Shown piece after piece: positions 15,718 through 23,354 of a DNA stretch of 58,671 bases; the stretch's first letter is position 1; every line of letters starts with the position of its first letter. The DNA is from Aquincola tertiaricarbonis (GTDB lineage Bacteria > Pseudomonadota > Gammaproteobacteria > Burkholderiales > Burkholderiaceae_C). The notes beneath the pieces were generated by a model, which was not told where the DNA came from, searched no databases, and worked only from the letters and a program-made list of their open reading frames with translations. The stretch spans positions 1 to 58,671 of the forward strand of contig NZ_JZUE01000031.1 in the NCBI RefSeq assembly GCF_000969605.1, written 5' to 3'. The translations under genes and the position numbers were made by a program.

Positions 15718-16236
15718 ATGCAGCGCAAGCCTCCTGTTTCCTCCGCCCTGTCCCACGGCTGCCATGTGGCCGCCGTCTTCTGGCTCGGCCTGATGGCCGG
15801 CTTCTTCGCCACCTACAGCGGCAACGTGTCGCCCGCCTTGCAGGGGCTGGAAGGGCCGCTGTATGCCGTGGTGCAGTCGGCGCTGAACCGGCATGTGCGG
15901 CACGCGGCCTTCTTCGTCTTCTTCTTCCTGCCGCCGCTGTGGTGCGGGCTGGCGCTGCTGCCCGCGTGGCGCGGGCGCGGCGCCTGGGGCTGGGGCCTGG
16001 TGGCCGCCGGCCTGCTGTATGCGGCCGGCGTGGTGGTGTTCACCCGGCAGGTGAACCTGCCGCTGAACGCCTACACCGAGTCATGGCCACCGGCGGCCCT
16101 GCCGGCCGACTGGGCCCTGACCCGCGAGCGCTGGAACGCGGCCAACCACCTGCGCACCGTGGTCAGCGGTGCCGCCTTTCTGCTGGCCGTGCTGTCCCTG
16201 GCGCTGCGCCGGCCTCAGGGAATGTCCACGCCGTAG
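15718..16236 (+). CDS. DUF1772-like four-helix membrane protein
   Basis: A 172-residue inner-membrane protein with four hydrophobic segments (about 17-38, 62-80, 88-107, 145-162). The motif VNLPLNAYTESW, then RERWNAANHLRTV, matches the conserved region of DUF1772 (anthrone-oxygenase-like) proteins. Function in bacteria is unknown. The gene follows the Crp/Fnr-like gene by 63 bp and ends in a 22-bp convergent overlap with the PRC-barrel gene. Confidence 0.7.
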   Translation: MQRKPPVSSALSHGCHVAAVFWLGLMAGFFATYSGNVSPALQGLEGPLYAVVQSALNRHVRHAAFFVFFFLPPLWCGLALLPAWRGRGAWGWGLVAAGLLYAAGVVVFTRQVNLPLNAYTESWPPAALPADWALTRERWNAANHLRTVVSGAAFLLAVLSLALRRPQGMSTP

Positions 16237-16580
16237 TAGCTGTGCACCCGCCGGCCGTAGTCGATGTCGTAGGCCGGCACGTCGGTGGAGGTGTAGCGCG
16301 GGGCGCCCTGCAGCTGGTCCTTGTCCAGCGGCACCACGTAGCCGGATCGGGTGGTGTCGTACTTCAGCACTTCCCACGGCAGCGGGTAGCGGTCGCTGCC
16401 CATGCCCAGGAAGCCGCCGAACTCCATCACCGCGAACCGGACCTGGCCGCTGCGCTTGTCGATCATCAGGTGGTCGATGCTGCCCAGCTTCTCGCCGGCG
16501 GTGTTGTAGACGGCGGTGCCTTCCACGCGGTCGGACGAGATGACGTCGCCGCTGTCCCAGGGGGCTCGTGTCGTGTCCAT
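16215..16580 (-). CDS. PRC-barrel domain protein
   Basis: A 121-residue soluble protein built around a PRC-barrel: VISSDRVEGTAVYNTAGEK, GSIDHLMIDKRSGQVRFAV and FGGFLGMGSDRYPLPWEVL are the barrel strands. PRC-barrels bind RNA or proteins, and stand-alone versions are common in soil-bacterium stress clusters. The start at 16580 is preceded by a GAGGAG-type site. It is the third gene of an operon after the glycosidase-glycosyltransferase fusion and a DUF378 protein (13-bp gap). Confidence 0.85.
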   Translation of the reverse strand: MDTTRAPWDSGDVISSDRVEGTAVYNTAGEKLGSIDHLMIDKRSGQVRFAVMEFGGFLGMGSDRYPLPWEVLKYDTTRSGYVVPLDKDQLQGAPRYTSTDVPAYDIDYGRRVHSYYGVDIP

Positions 16581-16593
16581 CTGGCTCTCCTCA

Positions 16594-16869
16594 TCAGCGC
16601 AGCCCGGGCCGCGCCACAAAGTGCTTCCACTGCAGCAACAACACCGCACCCAGCACGCCGGCCAGGCCGATGGCTGCATAGACGACGCGGGCAGCCGGCG
16701 TGCCATCGCCAAACAGGCGGGCCACCAGGTCGATGCCGAAGAGGCCCGCCAGGCCCCAGTTCAGCCCGCCGGCCACCAGCAGCACCGCCACCGTCCACGC
16801 CAGCACGGTGCCGGTGCCGCGGGGCGCCACCTCGGCATTGGGCGTGGCGGTGTCGGGCGGCTCCATCAT
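16594..16869 (-). CDS. DUF378 small membrane protein
   Basis: A 91-residue membrane protein. Two hydrophobic helices carry the DUF378 signature GGLNWGLAGLFGIDLVARLFG followed by VVYAAIGLAGVLGAVLLLQ. The function is unknown. It begins 10 bp after the stop of the glycosidase-glycosyltransferase gene and precedes the PRC-barrel gene by 13 bp, so all three are probably one transcript. A second in-frame ATG at 16866 is an equally good start. Confidence 0.82.
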   Translation of the reverse strand: MMEPPDTATPNAEVAPRGTGTVLAWTVAVLLVAGGLNWGLAGLFGIDLVARLFGDGTPAARVVYAAIGLAGVLGAVLLLQWKHFVARPGLR

Positions 16870-16879
16870 GCGGCCAGGG

Positions 16880-19321
16880 TCAGGCCACGGCGCGCGGCGT
16901 GGCGGCGGCCAGGCGGCCGGCGGGCAGCGCGGCGGCTTCGCTGCCGGCCGCCTTGGCGGCCTGGGCCGCGTAGGGCGCCAGCAGCGAACGGATCTCCTGC
17001 ACCGTGTCGTCCCACGACATGCGCCAGACCATGTCCAGCTGCGCGGCGATGCGCTGCTCGCGCTCGGCGGGCTGCTCGGCCAGCGCGGCGTCGCAGGCCT
17101 GGATGAATTCGGCCACGCCGTGCGTCACCCGCACCACTTCGCCGTACAGCACCTGCACGTCGTGCACCGCGGTGCTCACCACCGGCTTCTCGCCGGCCAT
17201 GTATTCCAGGGTCTTGGTGGGGCTGATGAACCGGGTGGATTCATTCAGCGCGAAGGGCAGCAGGCACACGTCCCACTCCGCCACTAGGTACGGCAGCACG
17301 GCATAGGGCTGCATGCCCGGCCAGTGGATGTTGGGCCGCTGCGGCAGGCTGGCGGGGTCGATCTTGACGACCGGGCCGGCCATCACCAGGTGCCAGTCGG
17401 GGCGGGCGTCGGCCAGCGCCGCCACCAAGCCGATGTCCAGCCGCTCGTCGATCACGCCATAGAAGCCCAGGCGCGGATGCCCCACGTCCGCATGCAGGCC
17501 GCGCACGGCCTCGGCTTCCACGCTGCCCGGCAGCAGCCGCGCCGGCGCGAAGTGCGCCGGGTCCACCGCGCTGGGCAGGCAGTGCACGCTGGGATGCTGG
17601 CCGCGGCGGGCGTCGTACAGCGAGGGGCCGCCGGTGAGCACCAGGTCGGCGGTCTTCATCAAGGCCGTCTCGCGTTGGCGCAGCTGGACGGGCGCGCCCT
17701 TGAAGGCGGACAGCTCGTCCATGCAGTCGTACACCACGGCCAGCGGGTCCAGGTCGGCCATCAGCGGCAGCGCCATCGGCGTGTAGAACCAGACGACGGG
17801 GCGCTCGATGCCTTCCTCGGCCAGCCAGTCCTCCAGCAGTGGGCGCAGCACGGGCAGCTGCGCATCATGGAAGCCCGGTGCGTCGATGCCGGTGCAGGGC
17901 GTCAGCACCTGCACGCCCGGCAGGGCTTCGCGCACATGCATGGCAGGCGGGCCTTCGCCCGGTGCCGGCTCCTCCACGAAAACCACCCGGTAGTCGCGCG
18001 CCAGGCGTGAAAGCAGCTGCTGCGGACGTTGGAACACGAAACCCCAGCGCAGATGGGAAAAGACGAGAAGAGTCGGCATGGTGGCTTTCTTGGGTTGGGG
18101 GATTCGGTGCTGGCTGCGCACCAGCGTGGCCAGGGTGGCGGGATCGCCGAGGCGATGCCAGCGATGCGCGCGCCGGGGCTGCGCGCGGGCGGCGGCGGCC
18201 GAGGGCGGCAGCACGTCGAACACGCCGCTGCGGTGCCAGTGCGTGGTGTGGGTCCAGTCCGGCCGGTCGATCAGCGGGTACAGGCACATGCCCAGCAGCG
18301 GCACGCCGGCCGCCAGCGCGGCCTCGGCCTGGCCGGTCATGTCCTGCAGCCATTCGGCGCGGCCTTCGCCCACATGGCTGGTCTCGGCGATCATCAGCGG
18401 GCGGCGATAGCGCTCCCAGGCGTCCTGCAGCAGCAGGGCGGGCTCGCGGCGGCGCGGGTCGCGCAGGTGCCAGGCCAGCCGGGCCTCGGTGCCGGTCTCC
18501 CACTGGCCGCTGTGGTAATGGTTGGCGCCCAGCAGGTCCAGCAGCTCGGGCTCGCCGCCCAGCTCCGGCTCCAGCCGGCCGCTCAGCAGGTCCCACACCT
18601 GCCATTGGTAGCTGGCCACCTGGCGCGCCTGCGGCTCCAGTTCGGGCCGGTCGGCCGGGGCCACCACATGCACCAGCGGCTCCACATGCAGGAAGCGCGC
18701 GCGCGGGTCCACCGCACGCATCGCCCGCATGGCGGCGATGGCCGCGCGCACCAGCCGGCGCTTGACCTCGTAGCCGCTGCGCAGGCTGCCGCCGCCGTGG
18801 CCGTCGGCCTCGCCGCCGGGGTGGCTGTGGTAAGGCCACATGAGGTTGGTCTCGGACACGGCCCACGCCAGGAAGCCGATCTCGTTGATGGGCGTGTACA
18901 CCGGCGGCTCGTCGCACAGCGGCGCCAGCACCCGCGCCACCTCGGCGGCGAACAGCGGCAGCCGCTGCACGATGCTGTCGTCGAACAGGCTCACGTCGGC
19001 CGGCGTGCCGTAGTGCATCACCGTCCACAGCACCTGCACGCCATGGCGGCGCGCCGTCTCGGCCATCTGCACCGCACGCTCCAGGGCGAAGCGGCCGGTC
19101 TCGGGCTCGGCCAGGCGCCAGCCAATGCTCTCGCGCACGCAGCGGATGCCCAGCGCGGCGGCGGCGGCGTAGTCCTCGTCCAGGTGATCGATGTGGCCGT
19201 TCGACTGCGCCATGTCCAGCGGTTGCTGCAGGCCGTTGATGTGGTCGGCGCCTTCGAAGCCGCCCATCCAGAACGAGCGGAATGGCGAAGCGGGCTGCAT
19301 GCAGCCGTCGGCGGCGGTCAT
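16880..19321 (-). CDS. Glycoside hydrolase (GH1-like) fused to a group 1 glycosyltransferase
   Basis: One open frame of 813 codons covers two enzymes. Residues 1-400 are a TIM-barrel glycosidase: SFWMGGFEGADH entry, TPINEIG with the probable acid/base Glu, and MIAETSHVG with the probable nucleophile Glu. Residues 415-813 begin MPTLLVFSHLRWGFVFQRPQ and form a GT-B glycosyltransferase with VVYDCMDELSAF, a donor-side FISPTKTLEYMAGEKPVVS motif and a C-terminal helix. No stop codon occurs between the parts, but a good internal ATG lies at 18079, so the transferase could also be made alone. It lies near the UDP-galactopyranose mutase gene, which suggests a shared glycan. Confidence 0.8.
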   Translation of the reverse strand: MTAADGCMQPASPFRSFWMGGFEGADHINGLQQPLDMAQSNGHIDHLDEDYAAAAALGIRCVRESIGWRLAEPETGRFALERAVQMAETARRHGVQVLWTVMHYGTPADVSLFDDSIVQRLPLFAAEVARVLAPLCDEPPVYTPINEIGFLAWAVSETNLMWPYHSHPGGEADGHGGGSLRSGYEVKRRLVRAAIAAMRAMRAVDPRARFLHVEPLVHVVAPADRPELEPQARQVASYQWQVWDLLSGRLEPELGGEPELLDLLGANHYHSGQWETGTEARLAWHLRDPRRREPALLLQDAWERYRRPLMIAETSHVGEGRAEWLQDMTGQAEAALAAGVPLLGMCLYPLIDRPDWTHTTHWHRSGVFDVLPPSAAAARAQPRRAHRWHRLGDPATLATLVRSQHRIPQPKKATMPTLLVFSHLRWGFVFQRPQQLLSRLARDYRVVFVEEPAPGEGPPAMHVREALPGVQVLTPCTGIDAPGFHDAQLPVLRPLLEDWLAEEGIERPVVWFYTPMALPLMADLDPLAVVYDCMDELSAFKGAPVQLRQRETALMKTADLVLTGGPSLYDARRGQHPSVHCLPSAVDPAHFAPARLLPGSVEAEAVRGLHADVGHPRLGFYGVIDERLDIGLVAALADARPDWHLVMAGPVVKIDPASLPQRPNIHWPGMQPYAVLPYLVAEWDVCLLPFALNESTRFISPTKTLEYMAGEKPVVSTAVHDVQVLYGEVVRVTHGVAEFIQACDAALAEQPAEREQRIAAQLDMVWRMSWDDTVQEIRSLLAPYAAQAAKAAGSEAAALPAGRLAAATPRAVA
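18077..18079 (-). other. Internal in-frame ATG that could start the glycosyltransferase separately
   Basis: The ATG at 18079 (reading leftwards) begins MPTLLVFSHLRWG, a normal glycosyltransferase N-terminus of a 399-residue protein. The preceding bases contain a purine-rich AAGAAAG at a usable distance. The join residues before it (RIPQPKKAT) look like translated spacer, so two proteins from one frame are possible. Confidence 0.5.
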
Positions 19322-19394
19322 CGTGCGCGGCCGCCGCATCGGCCGGCGGGCCGGTGCGGGGTGGGCGGAGTCTGGCGTGTCATGGCACATCCGG

Positions 19395-19409
19395 GGCAAC
19401 GCGTGTGCC
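19395..19409 (-). promoter_or_regulatory. Sigma-54-like element for the glycosidase-glycosyltransferase operon
   Basis: On the minus strand GGCAC-ACGCG-TTGCC lies 73 bp before the start at 19321. It is back to back with the element at 19441-19455. Confidence 0.65.
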
Positions 19410-19440
19410 ACGGCGTGCGGACAGCGCCAATCAGGCCGGG

Positions 19441-19455
19441 GGCATGGCGGTTGCC
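19441..19455 (+). promoter_or_regulatory. Sigma-54-like element for the sugar dehydrogenase gene
   Basis: GGCAT-GGCGG-TTGCC lies 58 bp before the start at 19514. Confidence 0.65.
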
Positions 19456-19513
19456 CAAGCGCCGCGATGGCCCGTGCGGGCCCCCTGCATCCGCTTTGAA
19501 CAGGAGTTTGCCG

Positions 19514-21352
19514 ATGGTCAAGAGTTCCCGCCCCGCGCCCGGCGCGTGCCGCCTTGCCGCAATCGCCGCCGCGGCCTGCCTGCTGCCGCTGGCAGCCGGC
19601 GCCCAGCAGGGCGATGGCACCAACGTGCCGGTCACCGGGCATGTGTACAAGCCCGACAAGGCCCCGGCCACGCCGCAGCGCATCGCATCGCTGAAGGTGC
19701 CGCCGGGCTTCAGCGTGACGCCGTTTGCCCAGGGGCTGGGCAATCCGCGCATCCTGGCGGTGGCGCCCGACGGCACGGTGTACGCCAGCCGCCGCGAGGA
19801 AGGCGACGTGGTGATGATGAAGGACACCGATGGCGACGGCCGCGCCGACGGCACGCCGCAGGTCGTGCTCAACCGTGCCGGCGCCCACGGCCTGGCGATA
19901 CGCGACGGCAAGCTGTGGCTGGTGACGGTGAAGGAGCTGTTCGTGGCCGACCTGCAGCCCGACGGCCGCCCCGGCCCGCTGAAGATGTTGCTGGGCGACC
20001 TGCCGGATTCAGGCCAGCATCCCAACCGCACCATGGCCTTCGGCCCGGACGGCATGCTCTACCTCAGCGTGGGCTCCACCTGCAATGCCTGCAACGAGAG
20101 CAACCCCGAGAACGCCACGCTGCTGCGCGTGAGCCCGGACGGCAAGAGCCGCACCATCTTCGCCAGCGGCCTGCGCAACACCATCGGCTTCGACTGGCAC
20201 CCCGCCACCGGCGAGCTGTGGGGCATGGACCATGGCATCGACTACCTGGGCGACGACGTGCAGCAGGAAGAGCTCAACCGCATCGAGCGCGGCCAGCAGT
20301 ACGGCTGGCCGCACGTGTGGGGCGAGGGCGGGCTGAATCCGCAGAGCACGCCGGTGGGCGGCATCAGCAAGCCGCAGTGGAAGGCGATGAGCCGGCCCAT
20401 GACGCTGGGCTACACCGCGCATGCGGCGCCGATGCAGATGCTGTTCTATACCGGCAGCGCCTTCCCGGCCGAATACCGCAACGACGCTTTCGTCGCCCTG
20501 CGCGGCTCCTGGAACCGCAAGCCGGCCTCGGGCTACGAGATCGTGCGCATCCGCTTCGCCCAGGGCGGCCAGCCGCAGCGCATCGAGCCCTTCGTCAGCG
20601 GTTTCGTCAACGAGGACGATGCCACCCACTTCGCCCGCCCGGTGGGCCTGGCCATGGCCCGTGACGGCGCGCTGCTGATGGCCGACGATGCCAATGGCGT
20701 GATCTACCGCATCGCCTACACCGGCATCGCCGGCCGGCCCGCACCTGCGGCGGCGGCCACGCCCGCGCAGCCGGTGCAGGCGCCGGCGCAGGCCATGCAG
20801 GCCCAGGTGGCGCAGGGCAACAACGTGCCGCTCGCGCTGGCCCGGCCGCAGGCGCAGGCCTCCGGCCGCATCGAGGTGCGCTCCGGCAGCATTCCGGCCG
20901 GCGGCGACATCCCGCTGCGCCACAGCGAATATGCCGATGGCGTCTCGCCCTCGCTGGCCTGGACGGCCGTGCCGGGCGCCCGCTCGTATGCGGTGATCGT
21001 GGAGGATCCCGACGCCTCGCCGATCAAGCCCTTCGTCCACTGGGTGGCCTGGAACATCCCGGCGAGCGTGACCCACCTGCCAGAAGGCCTGCAGGAACAG
21101 CCGCGGCTGAAGGACCCCGAGGGCCTGCTGCAGGGCAAGACCACCCGTGGCAGCACCGGCTGGTACGGCCCGCGGCCGCCGGTGGGGGATCCGCCGCACG
21201 CCTACCACTTCCAGGTGCTGGCGCTGGACACCGTGCTGGACCTGCCGCCCGGCAGCGACCGCGACGCCGTGCTGGCCGCGGCCCAGGGCCATGTGCTGGC
21301 CCGCGGCGAGCTGGTGGGGCGCTATGCCCAGCAGCAACAGCCGCTGAAGTAG
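19514..21352 (+). CDS. Secreted PQQ-dependent-type sugar dehydrogenase fused to a PEBP (YbhB/YbcL) domain
   Basis: A 612-residue exported protein. Residues 1-30 are a signal peptide ending PLAAGAQQ. Residues about 50-405 form the six-bladed propeller of glucose/sorbosone dehydrogenases: GLGNPRILAVAPDGTVYAS, FGPDGMLYLSVGSTCNACNE, ASGLRNTIGFDWHP and WGMDHGIDYLGDD. An Ala/Pro/Gln-rich linker (about 405-450) leads to a phosphatidylethanolamine-binding-like domain (about 450-605) with SPSLAWTAVPGARSYAVIV and FVHWVAWNIP. Substrate and the role of the second domain are unknown; both acting on periplasmic ligands is inference. AGGAG at 19502 and a sigma-54-like element lie upstream. Confidence 0.9.
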   Translation: MVKSSRPAPGACRLAAIAAAACLLPLAAGAQQGDGTNVPVTGHVYKPDKAPATPQRIASLKVPPGFSVTPFAQGLGNPRILAVAPDGTVYASRREEGDVVMMKDTDGDGRADGTPQVVLNRAGAHGLAIRDGKLWLVTVKELFVADLQPDGRPGPLKMLLGDLPDSGQHPNRTMAFGPDGMLYLSVGSTCNACNESNPENATLLRVSPDGKSRTIFASGLRNTIGFDWHPATGELWGMDHGIDYLGDDVQQEELNRIERGQQYGWPHVWGEGGLNPQSTPVGGISKPQWKAMSRPMTLGYTAHAAPMQMLFYTGSAFPAEYRNDAFVALRGSWNRKPASGYEIVRIRFAQGGQPQRIEPFVSGFVNEDDATHFARPVGLAMARDGALLMADDANGVIYRIAYTGIAGRPAPAAAATPAQPVQAPAQAMQAQVAQGNNVPLALARPQAQASGRIEVRSGSIPAGGDIPLRHSEYADGVSPSLAWTAVPGARSYAVIVEDPDASPIKPFVHWVAWNIPASVTHLPEGLQEQPRLKDPEGLLQGKTTRGSTGWYGPRPPVGDPPHAYHFQVLALDTVLDLPPGSDRDAVLAAAQGHVLARGELVGRYAQQQQPLK

Positions 21353-21490
21353 CTAGAGCTTCTGGATCGGGTTGCCCGCATCGTCGTGCGGGCCCTTGCT
21401 GTCGTCCTCGGGCGGCGGCGGGGGAGGCGGGGTGCGCGCATCGGCAGGCGCCGGCGCGGCCGCCGGATCGGGTGGCAGGGGGGTGTTCAT
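21353..21490 (-). CDS. Small proline-rich hypothetical protein
   Basis: A 45-residue frame reading MNTPLPPDPAAAPAPADAR, a run of prolines, then DDSKGPHDDAGNPIQKL. It is disordered, hydrophilic and acidic at the end, resembling the other small hydrophilic proteins in this window. It abuts the stop of the convergent sugar dehydrogenase gene directly. A sigma-54-like element lies only 12 bp upstream, which would give an almost leaderless message, so either the gene or the promoter call may be wrong. No homologue is recognised. Confidence 0.45.
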   Translation of the reverse strand: MNTPLPPDPAAAPAPADARTPPPPPPPEDDSKGPHDDAGNPIQKL

Positions 21491-21501
21491 GCGCTGCGCC
21501 G

Positions 21502-21516
21502 GGCAAGGCGCATGCC
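21502..21516 (-). promoter_or_regulatory. Sigma-54-like element before the small proline-rich gene
   Basis: On the minus strand GGCAT-GCGCC-TTGCC ends 12 bp before the start at 21490, unusually close. Confidence 0.4.
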
Positions 21517-21532
21517 GCACATCGGCATGCCG

Positions 21533-21547
21533 GGAATACCCCTTGCC
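21533..21547 (+). promoter_or_regulatory. Sigma-54-like element for the glf-oxidase operon
   Basis: GGAAT-ACCCC-TTGCC lies 34 bp before the start of glf at 21582. Confidence 0.65.
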
Positions 21548-21581
21548 CCTGTCCGCGGTAGCCAATGCAAGGGAGCCAGGG

Positions 21582-22796
21582 ATGGACAAAGCCACCAGAC
21601 AGATCGAACTCACCGCCGCACAAGCCGTGCAGGAGGGCCAGGGTTTCGACTACCTCATCGTCGGTGCAGGCTTCGCCGGCAGCGTGCTGGCCGAGCGTCT
21701 GGCCAACGAGCTGGATGCGCGCGTGCTCATCGTGGACAAGCGGCCCCACATCGGCGGCAACGCCTATGACTGCTACGACGAGGCGGGCGTGCTCATCCAC
21801 CCCTACGGCCCGCACATCTTCCATACCAACTCGGCGGACATCTTCGACTACCTGTCGCGCTTCACCGAGTGGCGGCCCTACCAGCACCGCGTGCTGGCCA
21901 GCGTGGACGGCCAGCAGCTGCCCATCCCGATCAACCTGGACACGGTCAACCGGCTGTACGGCCTCAACCTCACCTCCTTCGAGATGAAGGAATGGCTGCA
22001 GACCGTGGTGGAACCCTGCGACGAGGTGCGCACCTCGGAGGACGTGGTGGTGAGCACCCTGGGGCGCGACCTGTACAACAAGTTCTTCCGCGGCTACACC
22101 CGCAAGCAATGGGGGCTGGACCCGTCGGAGCTGGATGCCAGCGTGACGGCCCGCGTGCCGCTGCGCACCAACCGCGACGACCGCTATTTCGCCGACACCT
22201 TCCAGGCCATGCCCCGGCTGGGCTACACCCGCATGTTCCAGAACATGCTGAGCCATCCCAACATCAAGGTGATGCTCAACACCGACTACCGCGAGGTGGT
22301 GGGCATGCTGCCGTGGAAGCACATGGTGTACACCGGCCCCATCGACGCCTTCTTCGACCACCGCCACGGCAAGCTGCCCTACCGCAGCCTGCGCTTCGAG
22401 CATGTCACGGTGCAGCAGGAGCAGTTCCAGCCGGTGGGCACCGTCAACTTCCCCAACGACTACGGCTACACCCGCGTCAGCGAGTTCAAGCACATCACCG
22501 GCCAGAAGCACCACTGCAGTTCGCTGGTGTACGAATACCCCTGCGCCGAGGGCGACCCCTACTACCCGGTGCCGCGCGAGGAGAACGCCGCGCTCTACCG
22601 CAAGTACCAGGCGGAAGCCGAGGCGCTGGACAACGTGACCTTCGTCGGCCGCCTGGCCACCTACCGCTACTACAACATGGACCAGGTGGTCGGCCAGTCC
22701 CTGGCCGCCTTCAAGCGCCTGCGCACGCACCATGAGGCGGTGCAGGCCCAGCCGCAGCCCGCGGCCGAATCCATCGCGGTGCTGGCCACTCCATGA
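21582..22796 (+). CDS. glf: UDP-galactopyranose mutase
   Basis: FAD enzyme that converts UDP-galactopyranose to UDP-galactofuranose, the donor for galactofuranosyltransferases. It has 404 residues. The FAD-binding Rossmann motif is FDYLIVGAGFAGSVLAERL, followed by VDKRPHIGGNAYD and GPHIFHT, which are diagnostic. KFFRGYTRKQWG and the late VGRLATYRYYNMDQVVG are also classic. GGAG upstream supports the ATG at 21582. The matching GlfT2-like transferase is at 8843-10633. Downstream genes overlap by 4 bp, giving an operon that continues into an oxidase. Confidence 0.97.
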   Translation: MDKATRQIELTAAQAVQEGQGFDYLIVGAGFAGSVLAERLANELDARVLIVDKRPHIGGNAYDCYDEAGVLIHPYGPHIFHTNSADIFDYLSRFTEWRPYQHRVLASVDGQQLPIPINLDTVNRLYGLNLTSFEMKEWLQTVVEPCDEVRTSEDVVVSTLGRDLYNKFFRGYTRKQWGLDPSELDASVTARVPLRTNRDDRYFADTFQAMPRLGYTRMFQNMLSHPNIKVMLNTDYREVVGMLPWKHMVYTGPIDAFFDHRHGKLPYRSLRFEHVTVQQEQFQPVGTVNFPNDYGYTRVSEFKHITGQKHHCSSLVYEYPCAEGDPYYPVPREENAALYRKYQAEAEALDNVTFVGRLATYRYYNMDQVVGQSLAAFKRLRTHHEAVQAQPQPAAESIAVLATP

Positions 22797-23329
22797 CCCA
22801 CATCATGCTGATCCGGCATGCCGAGAAGCCGGAGGACGAGGCGGACCTGTCGCTGAGCCCGCGCGGCTGGCAGCGGGCCGGCGCGCTGGTGCGCTTCTTC
22901 GCGCCGGTAGATGCGGCCGCGGTGCGCCGCCACATCGAGCAGCCAGGCCATGTGTTCGCCGCCCGCGCCACCGACGAGCATCCCTCGCCGCGCCCGCGGC
23001 TGACGGTGGAGCCGCTGGCCGAGGAACTGGGCCTGCAGGTGGACGAGCGCTTCAGCGCCAGCGAGCCGGTGTCGCACGTGGCCCAGGTGCTGCGCCTGCT
23101 GTCGGGCCCGGTGGTGGTGAGCTGGCGGCACGACGAACTGCCCGCGCTGGCCAATGCGCTGCTGGGCCGCGAGGAAGCGCCCACCCGCTGGCCCGACCAC
23201 CGCTTCGACCTGGTGTGGGTGGTGCACCGCACGCCTGGCGGCTGGAACTTCACGCAGGTGCCGCAGCGCGTGCTGCCGGGCGACGCCACGCAGGGCATCG
23301 CGCGCCGGCTGCGCAGCGCCGCCGCCTGA
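22793..23329 (+). CDS. Histidine phosphatase-superfamily protein
   Basis: A 178-residue protein with the catalytic RHAEK motif at its N-terminus (MTHIMLIRHAEKPEDEADL) and a later SWRHDELP carrying the second His. These are the two histidines of the phosphoglycerate-mutase-like superfamily. The middle is shorter than in typical members, and activity on sugar phosphates or phosphohistidine cannot be told apart from sequence. The ATG overlaps the glf stop by 4 bp, so the protein probably works in the same nucleotide-sugar context. Confidence 0.75.
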   Translation: MTHIMLIRHAEKPEDEADLSLSPRGWQRAGALVRFFAPVDAAAVRRHIEQPGHVFAARATDEHPSPRPRLTVEPLAEELGLQVDERFSASEPVSHVAQVLRLLSGPVVVSWRHDELPALANALLGREEAPTRWPDHRFDLVWVVHRTPGGWNFTQVPQRVLPGDATQGIARRLRSAAA

Positions 23330-23354
23330 TGGACCTGCCGCCCGGGGCCGACGC

